Source of the DNA: Chinchilla lanigera
Lineage: Eukaryota; Chordata; Mammalia; Rodentia; Chinchillidae
Length of the DNA: 64,000 nucleotides
NCBI RefSeq assembly: GCF_000276665.1
Contig: NW_004955484.1
Location: 796,090-860,089 of the forward strand
Direction: 5' to 3'
Under the pieces are notes generated by a model that saw only the letters and a list, made by a program, of their open reading frames with translations, ran no database searches and was not told the origin of the DNA. Positions 1-12,570 of this stretch are shown one piece after another (position 1 is the stretch's first letter; each line of letters opens with the position of its first letter). The position numbers and the translations under genes are program-made.

Positions 1-112
1 AAAGAATCAACAACTGGGATCTCATCCTACTGAAAAGTTTCTGCACATGTAAAGAAATCACCAGCAGAGTAAAAAGAAAACCCACAAACTTGGAAAAAAT
101 TTGACCATACTT
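1..112 (+). mobile_element. LINE-1 ORF2 fragment, cut by the window edge
   Basis: The first ~110 bases match the ORF2 stretch at 6259-6365 of the longer L1 in this window almost base for base (peptide [12 protein letters not shown], then KEIT.RVKRKPT). The match stops abruptly near 112, so the fragment lacks the ORF2 C-terminus and 3' UTR. It presumably continues to the left of the window. It is non-functional. Confidence 0.85.
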
Positions 113-3100
113 TTAAATCTCTCTCCTCAGAATATTTCTCTGCCTGACGTATGTGGGCACCTTGGTTGGAGTGCGGTGGGACAAAGAGAGGGTGAAGATG
201 AGGCTCTGGGACTGGGTTTGACTCTACAGGTTGTTACTGTGAGGATAAAGGACAGAACAGAGAGAAAGAGATCCCTGATACATACCCACTTGTCCTCCTC
301 CAATACAGGATTTAGAGAAACCTGGAGAGAAAGTTACAAAATCAATTTGTTGAAATTGGCTCCATCTCCATGAAAAGGGTTAGTTCTTTGTATGGAAGGT
401 GGGTCACTTTGCTGTTGCTTTAACATACACAGGTAGCAAACACTGCCAGAAACCCTGAGACTGTGTTACAGGGCCAGCAATTATGCCAAAACAAAATGCA
501 CAGTCTCTCCCCAAGTAAGACTGTGTGTACTTGCTGTCGATTTCTGGGAGAAAGATATAGCAGAGAATAGTAAGACAGAATTGCTAAGCAGCTGGCTAAT
601 GGTGGACTCTGCAATTATTATATTTTCATTCTGGCTCCAAAAAAGGAAACACTTAGAATAAATGAAATATGCAGCAGCGCCTCTAGCAATGAAATTAAGC
701 CACCTTATTAACTGTGCAATTTTTATAAAGGTTTCAAGAAATACTCATTAGGCCTTTTGTTTGCATTGAACTTCATCTCTTGCCCCATCTTAATTCCTCG
801 AATATAAAGCAACTCTTACTTAAACATCTCAGCTTTTACTGAGAGATGGCAAAATAAAACACTTTGATATTTTGTACATAGAACACATAATTTACCAAAA
901 CGCCAATGTTAGTTATTTCATGTTGTATTTAGTTTATTCCTTTTAGTTATTATCTGACTGTTATCATTATTATCACTACATTGAAGCCATTATGCTAGGT
1001 ACTTACACAATATATCATTTGTACTTTAAAAAATTAGGCAAGAGAAGAATTAACATTGTTATTTACTAAATAAGAAAAGAGTGTTCTGAGTACATTTACC
1101 TTTCTGAAGGTTTCACGACAAATAAGTCTCAAGTCTTTATTAAATCTCTCATTGGAGCGATGCCAAAGTCCACAAACATTCATTCCATCAGTCATATTTC
1201 CATATACAAACTTGTCAAGGATCAATGAGAAAATGCATAATTTATATCTTACGATTATATGGGTCAATCTAATAATACTAATGTAATTTGAGACATTCTC
1301 ATTAGACATTAGCTATCTTGCCCATAAACGTTTTATAAATATTAATCTCAAATTACTAAAGTCTCTAAATACTTAATAGTCAAAACCCATACATTTATTG
1401 CTTCTTCATGTTTAGATTATCCAAAGAAATAGTCATAAAATGAGAATGTTATTGGAAAGTTTTTTTATCACCAGGGTTTTAATCACTTTGAAATGATATT
1501 TGGCATTCTCAGCTAGGAGAATAGAGCTATATATTCAATTGGAAAGATTATGACTAAGAGGATTAGCACTAAATTCACAGGAAAGAAAGCAGCCACCTAG
1601 AAATAGTATTTAATCTCAGGAATTTTTCTACCTCCTTCCCACATCCTCCAACCTGCCAGGTAAAAATAGAAGAAAACATAAAACAGGTAGAAAGCAACTA
1701 TCTGTACAAATGAAATTAGTATCAAAACCCCTACTCTGAAAAATTAATTTGCCTACTTCACATTTATCTACTTCATAAAAGTCTTCTAACCCACAAGATA
1801 TTCTCTTTACCTATAAACAGAGTCTGCAAGGAGGACAGGGAAATCAAAACTAGGTAACCTCTCTCTACCACCAGGATGGTTAACACCAGTTAACTAAGAT
1901 ATTGCAAACATATTCATTTTAGACATCATCACCTGTTCAATTATCCCTTTTCCTTTAAAGTTAGAAACCAAAATATTCACTAATGTAACTTATAAGATTC
2001 ATTCCAACTATAGAAACATTCCTATCTCAAAACTCTGAAGTTAAATACACTGTGTCAAGCTGGCTCTTAGCTCTTACGTATTTGAGGCTAGTATTAGCAT
2101 CTGTGTGCTTCTGAAACTGGGAGAACCCTGTCCAAGGTGTCTACTTTTTAACAATCATATTAAATTTAACAGAAGAACTTCTAGATACAATTTCAAAGCC
2201 TACTTTTAACGAAAGTAAATTGCCAATGAAAAATAATATGACTCTGGTATGCACACCCTCAGGCTAGAGTATTCACAGATCATTCATCATCAGACAGAAG
2301 CTAATAAATACAAAAGAAGAGCTCAGAGGGAAGGATGATGTAGACTCTAGAATATGCATGGTAGAACTCATCCTATCCAAGCATTCAAGATATAGATAGA
2401 GAGAAAGCCACAAAGGCATGTGAATCCCTTAGCCAATGAGTGATCAGAAATCCTTAAGGGACAGTGGAAGGCACTGGATTTAGGAACCAGATTATTACTA
2501 TAGACTTGGCTTTTGCACAAACTATAGTGATCTTTGGCAAACTGTTTTCCTCCTATGGACTTCCATATTGAATCTCTAAAGAGGTGTTTGGGAGAAAGTA
2601 AGGCTGATAAATAAGGTTTCTTAAATTTCAGCTTCTAAACTATCTAAATAGCAGGTGTACATAATGGACTGTTTTCATGAGTCTTCCACGTACTCAAAAT
2701 CCCAATGGCCTGGTACCAAGTCTCAGAGGCCCCAGCAGTGTTAGACAGGCATAGACAACAGATACAGCAGCCTAGTTGACAATCTGTCCAGCTGTGTCCA
2801 GCTGTGCCTTTTCCTGGGGAGGATTGGAATATGCAGTATACTTGATGTAGGGAGAATAGTCATGACATAAAAACCTATAAAATCAAAAGAACTAGTGAAA
2901 TAAAGGTATGTGAAACTAGGCAAAAAGTTTAGAAGTAAAGAAATCATTGCATGTTTATCTAAATCAGTGCATATTATCCTAATGGGAGATATATGTAGCT
3001 AATAATTATTTATTCTTTTTTGAAAGCTGATGATTGACCATATTTTTAAATGAGGAATTAAAGTTATAACTTTATAAGTGCATCTTCCCCTACATGCTTT

Positions 3101-4015
3101 TAAGATTAATCAAACACATACAGAGAAAAGTAGGGGCTGAAATTAATAGAAGCAATTAGTATATTTCAAAGTGAAATCCATAAATAGATCCGTTTGCTCA
3201 GCCACAACTTGAAAGGCAGCCACGCCTCAGAATTGCCCCTCCATACGAATGAAAATAAAAGTAAGAGATCCCTATGTTACAAATCAAATAGAAATTTCCA
3301 CATAACATTTTAAATAACTTTTTATACCTGAACATGTATATAAGACTATATGAATATCATGTGCATATATGTAAATATGAATGCGTGTTAGAGAGATTAC
3401 ACATGGTCCTATATGTAACTATATTTCCAGATGTGTAGTTGCTGAGGGATTTTTATTCAGTGTGGAAATCACTCCAAGGTCACACATTCTTCTATAATCA
3501 GAAACATGCAAAAGTCTTCAATTTCATAGGTAATGAATCACACCTGTGCACACAGGAAAACCTGATTCTCAGTAGTTTTTGGAAGTAATTTAAGCAAAAA
3601 CTGGTCAGATTTATGTACCTTACCATATATATGTAGATAATAATTTTTTAAAAAATTTTTGAGATATATATTTTTTTACAAAATGACAAATGGAATCCAA
3701 CGGTTAACCACCTTTCACATTATTCCTGCATTTATTGATCTGACCTATTTTAGTACTGGGTTCTTTCACATTTCTAAGGAAACTTCTGTTCCCATGCCAT
3801 GTTACCTTGTTCTATATCACAAAATAAGATGAAAGATTCCTCAATTTGTCTTTCAGAAGAACAAAATTCTTATTTTTAACCTGATAAACTGCAATCAATG
3901 AATAGCCAATGAAATTAATGAATCTAAATTTTGAAACTAATAATCCATGTAAGAGGAACATTTGAAAATTACCACAAAGAAAAAAACCAATATTTGTGTA
4001 CTACTTAGAATTTTC
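113..4015. other. Mostly unique AT-rich intergenic DNA
   Basis: No gene is supported. All open frames are short and without recognisable domains. Two weak MIR-like pieces are visible: one near 960-1060 (plus orientation, 'tgctaggtactt' type sequence) and one near 2455-2600 (minus orientation). Around 2780-2810 the 10-mer GTCCAGCTGT is locally repeated. Around 3320-3420 and 3625-3680 the sequence is very AT-rich. Nothing else in this stretch has a structure I can name. Confidence 0.6.
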
Positions 4016-4019
4016 ACTG

Positions 4020-5580
4020 CCCTCTTCAAACACAGTGAAGGACTTGCCTGAGAGCAGGAGAAGCTGCTGGGTTTGGCTCCAGGATGTGTCTTGGCCTTGG
4101 CAGTAGCACCATCCCTGGTGGGGATTACAGGCCAGGCTCTATTTCATCTCTCAAAGCTTCCCTATGCAAGGATGAGAAGCCAGTGGGGTTACTTCATTAA
4201 TACTGGAGAAAAACTCAGGAATTTCATCTTAGTGGTTTCAGCATAGGCTCTTGGATCCTACAGAAACTCATAGCATGGTGGATCACTGGTGGACACCTGA
4301 CAGTACTTCAGGTCCTGTTCCTCCAAGTTCCGTTCTCAGGTAAGGAGCTTCTTGGGATCCCCATAGATGAAACTATTCTTGTCACCACACAACCACAACC
4401 TTTCTCAGCATCTCCCAGATTTTCTCCTCAGGGGTGCAGTTGCCCTCTGTGAAGATCAGCCCCGGGACAAGTATCAACAGGCCAGTGTTGGGCATGCTTT
4501 GGTCATCATTCAGCCCCCTGTCATAGGTGAGGTCTAGTGTTTTTGACAAGCTCACAGTGGAAAAGGGGGTTGTCTTGGTTACTTTTCTCTCATTGCTGGG
4601 ACAAAATACCTGATGCCCAAAATTAAGGAAGGAAAGGTTTATTTCTCTTAAAGTTTGTGGAGGTTTCAGTCCATACTTGGCAGATTACAAGGCAGACTGG
4701 CACATGGCAGAGAGCTACAGCTCAGGGCAGCAGAACACAGCAAAAGCAGCAAGCACACACCAGGCTGGAAATGGGGGAGGAATGGCCTCAAGCACTCTGT
4801 TCCTCACCCTTACATATGCAAACTATCCACCCCAGGGCGGGTGCAGCTCTCACACCCATAACCAAACTTTAAAAGCCTGCCCCATGGCCGCATGAGGCTT
4901 TCGAGGGACACACAGACATAAACCATAACAGGGGTCCACATCCTTCACTTCAATGCCAAAGACCATCTCCATGCACTCACAAGTGTTCCTGAAGATTACA
5001 GGGAAGTAGTTCTTGTCATCTTTGATGACATTTTTCAGGATTTCTGACTTTGTGATAGGCTGTCTGGTTGCATACTTTACACCCAACAACTCCACCTTCT
5101 TCTCTAGTGTGTTAATGAGCAAGAACTCTGGGTATGGATGGGCCTGTAAGATGTCTCCACCCCGCTCTTCACTGCTGGAATATTCACTTGATTTGCTTGA
5201 AGGAATGACTTTGGTGGTAGTGGAGGAGCAGCTGAATTTCTACAGACCATAGGGAAGACTCAGTGTTACAGGAGCAGGTATGTCCTCCAGGGTGATTAGC
5301 ATCAGAATAGAGGAGGACACTGCTGTGGCATTTGCTTCCTGAGTTGCAGGTCCCTGCCCACCCACCAGCCCCTGTGTTTCTCCTTCATCCTAAAGTTTGT
5401 CGTGCTGGTGCTTCTGGCTTCCAGGCAGAACTCGTTTGGGGAAGGCTGGTGGGACTGTGGGCAGGAGAAAGGTGAAGGAGCCAATGGACCTTGAATCCTG
5501 ATGGCCTGAAACTCTTCCAATTGCTGACCTAAGTCCAACCTCTTCATAGGGAGCTTCATTTTCTTTTTGAAAGGTTTGAT
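4020..5580 (-). pseudogene. MAGE-B-like pseudogene, split by an LTR insertion
   Basis: Read on the minus strand, 5122 to about 4931 encodes a MAGE homology domain start: a KYATRQPITKSEILK-like segment followed by CMEMVFGIEVKDVDP, which fits the MAGE signature (ECMELVFGIDLKEVDP type). A solo LTR (4571-4930) then interrupts the frame. Downstream, 4569-4400 resumes with LTYDRGLNDDQSMPNTG and GLLILVPGLIFTEGNC, then a stop and frameshift. In another frame come YGDPKKLLT, DPPCYEFL and DPRAYAETTKMK, and a serine-rich tail (KPSSFSCSQ) near 4050 that resembles the C-terminus of MAGE-B proteins. The N-terminal part (about 5440-5123) contains DEGETQGL, as in the MAGE-B N-terminus, plus an in-frame stop. 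The usual start codon region is degraded (GTG-like near 5437). Known family role: MAGE proteins bind RING E3 ubiquitin ligases; this copy cannot make a protein. MAGE-B coding regions lie in one exon, so whether this was a processed copy or a dead gene cannot be told from the sequence. Confidence 0.88.
4571..4930 (-). mobile_element. Solo MaLR-type LTR inside the MAGE relic
   Basis: On the plus strand it begins TGTCTTGGTTACTTTTCTC and ends AACCATAACA; the element reads on the minus strand as TGTTATGG...AAGACA. It is flanked by a perfect 5-bp duplication GGGGT (4566-4570 and 4931-4935), as expected for ERVL/MaLR integration and not for a hAT transposon (8 bp). Six further LTR copies of the family lie in this window, two of them belonging to the two-LTR element at 15.55-17.79 kb. 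Confidence 0.85.
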
Positions 5581-5619
5581 ATGTACTAAAAAATAAAAAG
5601 ATGAAATAAAAATTAACCT

Positions 5620-7686
5620 CTAGATATCATAAAATGGAAACATATTCCTTGCTCACAGATAGAAAGAACTAACACTGAAAAATGGCCATACTACCAAAAT
5701 TATTGCACAGATTCAATGCAATGCCAATTAAAATACCTTTAGCATACATCACAGGTTTAGAGAAAACATTCCTAAAATTCATCTGGAACCAGAAGAGGCC
5801 TAAAATAGCAAAAGCAATCCCGGGAAACAAAGGAAAGGCAGGAGGCATCACAATTCCTGACTTGAAATTATATAAACAATCCTACTGTGATAAAATCAGC
5901 ATGGTACTGGCAAAAAACAGATCTGAAGATCAATGGAACAGATTAGAAGATGCAGACAGAGCTACAAACACACTCAGCCTCCTTATCTTTGACAAAGGGG
6001 CAAAACATGTTCGCTGGAAGAAAGATAGCCTCTTTAATAAATGGTGCTGGAAAAACTACCTCTCCACATGCCGAAGGATAAGACTACACCCATGTCTTTC
6101 ACCATGCACTAAATTAATGTCAAGATGGATCAAAGATCTAAATATCAAAACAGAAACACTAAATCTATTGGAAGGGAGAGTACGTAAAAAACTTGAAGAC
6201 ATAAGGATAGGCAAAGAGTTCATGAACAAAAACCAAACTGCATGGGAAATACTTCAAAGAGTCAACAACTGGGATCTCATCTTATTGAAAAGTTTTTGCA
6301 CATCTAAAGAAATCACCAACAGAGTAAAAAGAAAACCCACAGATCAGGAAAAAATTTTAGCCAACTACCTCTCAGACAAAGGACTTCTCTCTAGAACACA
6401 TAAAGAATTTTTAAAAATCAGGTCTCCAAAATTGAAAGACCCAATCCAAAAATGGGCATCTGAGATGAATACACTGTTCTCAGAAGAAGAAATACTTAAT
6501 AGTGAATGGATACATGAAAAAATGTTCAACATCATTGGTCATTCAAGAAATGCAAGTCAAAAGAACACTGAGATTTCATCTCACCCAAGAAAGAATGGCT
6601 ACAATCAAGAAATCAACCAATAACAAATGCTAGAGAGGCTGTGGGGAGAAAGGAACCCTTCACTGCTGGTGGGACTGTAGATTGGTGAAACCACTGTGGA
6701 AATCACTTTGGAGATTCCTCAGTAAACTAGGATTAGAGATCCCATTTAACCCAGCTATTCCCCCTCTGGGCATTTTCCCAGAAGAATTAAAAAGATCATA
6801 CCACAGCGATCTATGCGCACCCATGTTTATAGCAGCACAATTCATCATAGCTAAATCTTATAAACAACCTAAATTCCCATCAACTGAGGAAAGGATAAAA
6901 AACATGTGGTATTTTTATATAATGGAGTATTACTCAGGTACAAAAACAGATAAACTCGAGGCTTTTATAGGTAAATGGATGCTACTAGAGACCATACTCA
7001 TATGTAGAATAAATCGGACCCAAGTATATAAACATCATATTGTCTCCCTGGTGTAGTAACCTGAAAATGTAAGTAAAACTCAAAATGTACAATAGATGAT
7101 AAGAAAGGGAAAGAAATTGCTCAAAGGAAGAAACAACTGAGATCAGGGAAAGAAGAAAAAAGAAAGAAGACAAAATATATAGATGTAGATGTAAATAGAT
7201 TAGATATAGACATAGATAGATGTACATAGATATAGAAGAATAGCTGGGATAACTGCACCATTGATGTCTGATATTATATTGAAAAGAACAATTAATGTTT
7301 AAATTTTTTTATATTTTGACCAATTTTGCATGATTAGATCTGGTAATCTGAGCAACTGGTTTGAAGACAACACTATGCAATGAAACAACCATTGGTGAAT
7401 TCCTACCACCTTGTTCAGTGGAACTCTGTATTATCTCTAATATTTTATTTAATTATTAGTTTTTATTCTCTTTAATGGTTTGAATAATCTTCCATTCTTA
7501 CATCTGGTAACCTGAGCAATGTAGTTGAAGATAACAATATGTAATAAAACAACCACTGTTAATTCCTATCATTTTGTTTTGAAACCCTGTGTCACTTTTA
7601 ATGTTCATGCTTTGTTTTGTTTATGTCTGTGATGTTGGTATATTGCCGTTGTTCTTTTTTTTTTTAACTATTCTCTTTAAAATAAA
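5620..7686 (+). mobile_element. LINE-1, 5'-truncated, ORF2 C-terminal half plus 3' UTR
   Basis: A 2.07-kb insertion flanked by a perfect 12-bp duplication AAAAATTAACCT (5608-5619 and 7687-7698). The long open frame at 5682-6623 encodes the ORF2 region after the reverse transcriptase: LKFIWNQKRPKIAKAI, AGGITIPDLKLY, SLFNKWCWKN, SRWIKDLN and [12 protein letters not shown]. After a frameshift near 6600 the C-terminal zinc-knuckle segment and MWYFYIMEYYSGTK follow in the frame of 6682-7056, ending HHIVSLV-stop. The endonuclease and the reverse transcriptase catalytic core are absent, so it is dead. The 3' UTR (7057-7686) holds an AT-rich microsatellite-like stretch (about 7170-7230) and two diverged copies of a ~100-bp module (about 7336-7430 and 7498-7592). 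It ends CTTTAAAATAAAAAA. Confidence 0.93.
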
Positions 7687-7754
7687 AAAAATTAACCTTA
7701 TAAAGGAGAAATACCCTGAAAAGTAGATAATATAAGTATTAAAGTTCAGATCTT

Positions 7755-8101
7755 ACATTTGTCTAAAAGCCTCGTGGGTTTGGAAGGTGACTGTACCATA
7801 GAAGCACTATGCTCATGAGAAATGAGTTTAGTAGTTGAATTTCCTATTAGAAGATGAGTCCCTAGAAATGTGACCTGGAAGGGTCTATTCTTATCCCTGC
7901 ACCTCCCTGTTCTCTCTGCCTCCTGGCAGCTACAGGCTAAACTGCTTTCTCTGCCATGCTCCTTTACCATGCTATTCCTGTGTTGGAGCCAGCCAACCGT
8001 GGATGGAAACCACAAGCCAAAATACACGTCTCCTACGTTACATTGTAGGTACTGTGTATTTTGTCCCAGTGACAGGAAAGGCACTAAGACAATGAGCATG
8101 A
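7755..8101 (+). mobile_element. MaLR-type solo LTR, 5' end worn
   Basis: Same family as the LTR in the MAGE relic but in the opposite orientation. It starts near 'tgtctaaaagcctcgtg' and ends TTTTGTCCCAGTGACAGGAA then AAGGCACTAAGACA. The first ~20 bases of the family (TGTTATGGTTTGG...) are missing or unrecognisable. It lies ~60 bp beyond the 3' end of the L1. Open frames on both strands here have no coding meaning. Confidence 0.75.
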
Positions 8102-9427
8102 TCATTTTTTATTACAAAATTCTTAACTAGGTGATTTTTATTGGGTACAGAAATATAATTCACAAGCAAATCAAAGTCCAGAGTCAAAATAATACAAAAG
8201 GAAAAGGATTCGAATCATTTTGCAACGATTAAATGCTTTTAGAAATGACAAAATTATTATGTGAGGACTAGGGTGGCAATGATGCAGCTCTAATTTTTCA
8301 ATGGTTATTGGGAAATTAGGCAGTTAGATGTTAATGGTCACACTAAATCCATAATGACGAAGTGAACGATCACATTAACACACACCATATGTTTACAATC
8401 AGTTTGCTATGGTTACTCTGCCATCTCTTAGGGGAGAGGAAAAGTTCAATTTAAAATGGGAGGAGAAATAAGAGTACATTAGAATCTGAAGCCAGAAAGA
8501 CAATCAGTTCTATCATCTATTTTACATCAGGAAACTTGAAATCTCCCTACTATGCATATGATTTTCTTACTGAGAACAAATTTTCTTTGTTTATTTAGTT
8601 AACCGCTCCTCTGTCTGTCCTCCTACATATGATCAGGTCTTTTCTCCTGCTGCTCTCGCTCGTCTTGCTCTTCTCTCTCCTTTGTCCTCAGGTCACCTAT
8701 TCTACATCTGGATTTTCTTCTTTGTAGTTTATTTTTAAAATGAAAGCCCTGGACCCTCCTCTGCCCCTACCCACTTCCGTCCATCCACTTAATGCTAGGA
8801 TGCATGGGCTCACTTGCAATACCACCTCCAAGTCATACCCACCCTTCTTATCCTCCCCACATTCACACATTTTTAATTCAAGAACATATATGAAATAAGT
8901 TGTGAGCTCCCAGAAATCAATGCAATCTACATATATGCTTATGGACAAAACTTACAGTCATCTCTAGTTTTTAAACGTGGCTTTGGAAAATATGCTTAGC
9001 ATGTCCCTGTGAGGCACAGCATATAAGCAACATAACAGTAGTTAATCATTAGCATTTTTTCTGTGAGTGATAACTGCCTTGAACTAAATCTCTACCACGT
9101 GACACACTGAGTTATGCTGTAGCACATCCTCAAACAATTCTGGGAAGTGTATAGTGTTACTTTCCAGATTAGGAAACAGAGAACCAGGCAAAAAGAAGCC
9201 ACTGTCTTCTCCAAGTAACTTGACTGGGATGGGATTCACAGCCAGAGATGCATGTATTGATACTGGTTCTTTATTCACTATGGTATCAAATAAGTAATAC
9301 CATTTTGAAAGTCAACCAACTTGATTTTAACTCTCCCCCTGTTTCATCACTTTTTTGTGTTTAATGTCTCTAACCACCATTAATGCTATAAAGCTATCAT
9401 GGGAAGCATGTCTTCAGTAGACACTGT
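8102..9427. other. Intergenic DNA with one MIR-like fragment
   Basis: Around 9090-9255 the order 'cattctgggaagtgtatagtgtta...gattaggaaacagagaaccaggc...aagtaacttgactgggatgggattcacagcc' follows a MIR SINE core in plus orientation (known MIR pattern: fraction of bases lost, 'gaggaaactgaggc' and 'ggatttgaacccag'). The rest, 8102-9080, shows no gene or classified repeat. Confidence 0.55.
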
Positions 9428-10530
9428 GTGCACATACTTACGGGAAGAAAAAATAGGTCCCTTTCACCAGCCTCTAACTGGCACCTTTTAACATTTTTAA
9501 GAAATCCATCTCACTTTGATCCAAAGAAGAATCAAAGGGGAACTGAGCAGCAGATGTCAGTGAAAATGATGGAGGAAAAACCTCCAAGAATCCTCTCCTC
9601 CAGAAAAGAAATGAGAAAATTGATTTTAAAAATTGGCAGAATCAACATATTCAAAATTCTAATTAACCAAAAACTTGCAGCAATTGAGGAAGAAATTGCA
9701 GGAAAATGGCTGAACCTCAGGAAGAAGAGATTTGTGGGGTTTTGTAGGTTGCCCTCTTCCCATTCGTCATGCTAACCTTAAAGACAATACCTTCATATCA
9801 CATGAAAACCAGTAGCTTGGCAGCAAGTGGAGAAGGAAGACCACTTTCAAAGCCCCGTTTGAAATACTTTTCATTATTTGACTGGTCTGGTATTTCCCTA
9901 GAAGATTCTCCTTGCAAAGCTGCCTTTATTTTAAATGACAGAGTTTACTCAGTGAAAACAGACTTTTTTCAGGAAAGAGGGTATCATTTGTGGAAAACAG
10001 GGGCAGTTAAGCCCCCGATGCTTAAACTATCATAGAGACTTAAGGTAGTAGGTAACAGCTGAGGTTTTAAAAAGTCTGTTAGTTACAAAGGTTAAAAGGA
10101 GTTATCTGGGGAATGAGATGTTAATGGAGAGGACTGGAAAGCTCTTACTCCTGGAGATCTGTACACATAGAGGCCTCTGCACACTCTTGTAAAGACCTGG
10201 AAATATCCTAAATTAGAGGCTCTCTCCAACCGGAAGTGCAGGATAGCCAGCGTTTTAAAAGGTCCTCTGAGTGTACAGGCATGAGCTAGAGCACTTCCTG
10301 ATAAAAATTTAGAGGCTCAGTTACTAGCAGATCTGCTGTACAACAAATACTCACGTTGCCATGGAAAAGCACTAGATAGTGAAGCAAATCCATAAAATAA
10401 AGAACACTGGTAAACCCAGGGATTAACGCTGATGCTATGAATCTTGATGTCCTGATTTTTGATGTCACATAGTTAAGATAAAGACTCATTATTTTAAAAA
10501 GAAATTCAAATGCACATCTCCTCAACTGCT
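9428..10530 (+). other. Unclassified repeat-like block with two small overlapping open frames
   Basis: Frames of 115 codons (9428-9775) and 88 codons (9769-10035) overlap by 7 bases. The first has a lysine/glutamate-rich segment (KPPRILSSRKEMRKLILK) and a plausible coiled-coil stretch. The order of motifs from about 9530 (GAGCAGCAGATGTCAGTGAA, then an A-rich segment) looks to me like the 5' region of an old L1 or another interspersed repeat rather than a host gene. No start context, splice structure or known domain supports a protein. Treat as an unnamed repeat until compared with a repeat library. Confidence 0.35.
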
Positions 10531-10632
10531 ATAAGTATAATTTTAGTGTCTTTACACTCGGCATATACACATAGCACATTCTTCTTCTAAAACACTGGAA
10601 GTATAACCATAGATATATAATTCCAGATAAAA

Positions 10633-10731
10633 GGGCTGGGGATTTAGCTCAGCGGCACAGTGCCTGCCTGGCAAGTGTGAGGTCTTGAGTTTGATTCCAG
10701 GTACCGGAAAAAAACAAAAACACAACAAAAC
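10633..10731 (+). mobile_element. ID SINE
   Basis: tRNA-derived ID: GGGCTGGGGATTTAGCTCAG (box A region) then GCCTGCCTGGCAAG and a box-B-like GAGTTTGATTCCAGG, ending in an A/C-rich tail. The approximate duplication AATTCCAGATAAAA / AATTCCAGTGAAAA flanks it. Confidence 0.9.
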
Positions 10732-12190
10732 AAAAATTCCAGTGAAAATTTATTGCAACATAGGTTTAGCAAAATCACACACATACACATGTATCTATAT
10801 TTAAATGGATGAGTGTATGTGTATATGTGCTTTAAAATATCAGATAAAATAATTGAGATGATTTTAAAGTTTATTTTCTTTGTAATTTCCATCTGATGGC
10901 AATCAATGAATTTCCATTTTATAAAAATACACTCAAATAATGAAACATCTAGCACTTTAGAACATTTCCTTGGACAATAAATGTTCAAGAACATAGTCTG
11001 CAGAACTATTTTATCATTTGACAATTTTGAGATAAGGTGACTTACGTTCTATAATATTTGATGATAGAAACCTAATATTAAAATGTTTTATCTTACATTT
11101 GTTCTAAACATGTACTTTCAAACTATTAGTTACATCCTAAGTTAAAAATACATCCTTAATTTAAAATAAAATATATCCCTAACCTTATGTCCTGCTAAAG
11201 AAGGCCAGAAAAACAGTGCTGTAAGGGATTAGCAGTCAGGGAAAAGTGAAATCATGATTATAATGGAGAAGGTTTTAAAGGGTTGACTGTAGCCAAAGAA
11301 ACTTTCATCAAACATCTTTTAATATAAACCTTCATTCAAACATAGGCTGGACATCGCCTCTTCATTTTATTTCACAAAAATACTGCCACTTTTGGATATT
11401 GCTTGGATCAATCTGTCATCTGAAGCTATCTTCTATTACCTTCTTTTCTCCTTGGAAAAGTATCTTACCTCAGTCATTCATTCAGGATACATCCTAGTGG
11501 TCAGATATGCTACATTACAAAGCTTCAAGTAAACCACACATGGGTTATTTCATCTTCCATTCAGAAAACTTGTTGGTCAGAGTGCTGATATTACCACTCT
11601 GAAAATTTTGTGTGTAAAGTGTGGGTTAAGGTAAATAAATGATTTTCTAGGATAACCAGGAAACAGGATTATTTGTGTGGGAGGAAAGGTGAAGATAACA
11701 TGATAAATAAAGTTAGGCAAAATATCTGTAGTCTTCAACAGATGATCTTATCATATATTTTCTTATAAAAGTATATTTCCTACTTCAGTTACTAAAAATG
11801 GATAGAATCAACTTATCAGTCACTGATACTATATCAAATTAGTAGCCCTTCTATTCAGATTGTGGGATGTTAAAGGAATAAGGGCTCCATAGAAAAATGG
11901 CTTAATTTCAGGTAGGAAACTGGAAATGAACATGTACCTGAAATATCATTCAACAGAAAAAGCATGGAATATGTCAAAGAACACTAGGGTTATATTAAAG
12001 TAATACTTAAGACAATGAGAATTAGTTCCACTGGCCAACATGGAGAAAATTTCAGCATTAGTAAAAATAATTGTAATTAAATACTCCAGCGTTTCCTGGT
12101 TTGCATACTTTTATGAGAAATCAGCTGCAGTTCTTATTGATGGAATTGTCCCCTTTCTTCCTCTTACTATCTCCAAAACTTCCTTTTAAT
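10732..12190. other. Unique AT-rich intergenic DNA
   Basis: No gene, SINE or LTR recognised. Frames are short and unrelated to any family I know. Around 11160-11180 there is a local A/T-rich run (AATTTAAAATAAAATATATC). Confidence 0.5.
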
Positions 12191-12570
12191 GTTGGCTGTT
12201 AGTGGTTTACTCTGATGAGCCTAGGTGTATGCTTATGCTTGTGCTTTATTTATTCAGCTTGGAGTTTTCTGACCTTCTTGTAAATGTGATTTATACCTCA
12301 TTGATTTTTAAACAATTCTCTAGCATTGTTTCTTCAAACACTTGTTCTTCTTTCCTGTTCTCTCTTCTCTTTTTGAACTCAAATTGCATAGATTTTAGTT
12401 CATTTTATGCAATACCAAAATAATTAGATGTTCTGCTATTTCCCCACTTTTATCCTTGTATCCCAATTTGGGTCATTTCTGCTGATTTGTCTTCAGGTTC
12501 ACAGATTCTTTCCTCAGCTGGATGAGGCTACTGTCACTAGATGAAACTATTGAAGGAATTATTCATCTCT

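Noticed and set aside
4571..4930. hAT-type DNA transposon instead of LTR
   Set aside because: The TSD is 5 bp, ends are TG...CA, and a two-LTR copy with a MaLR interior is present at 15.55 kb.
5682..6623. 313-codon open frame as a host gene
   Set aside because: It is the ORF2 C-terminal half of a truncated L1 with a perfect TSD.
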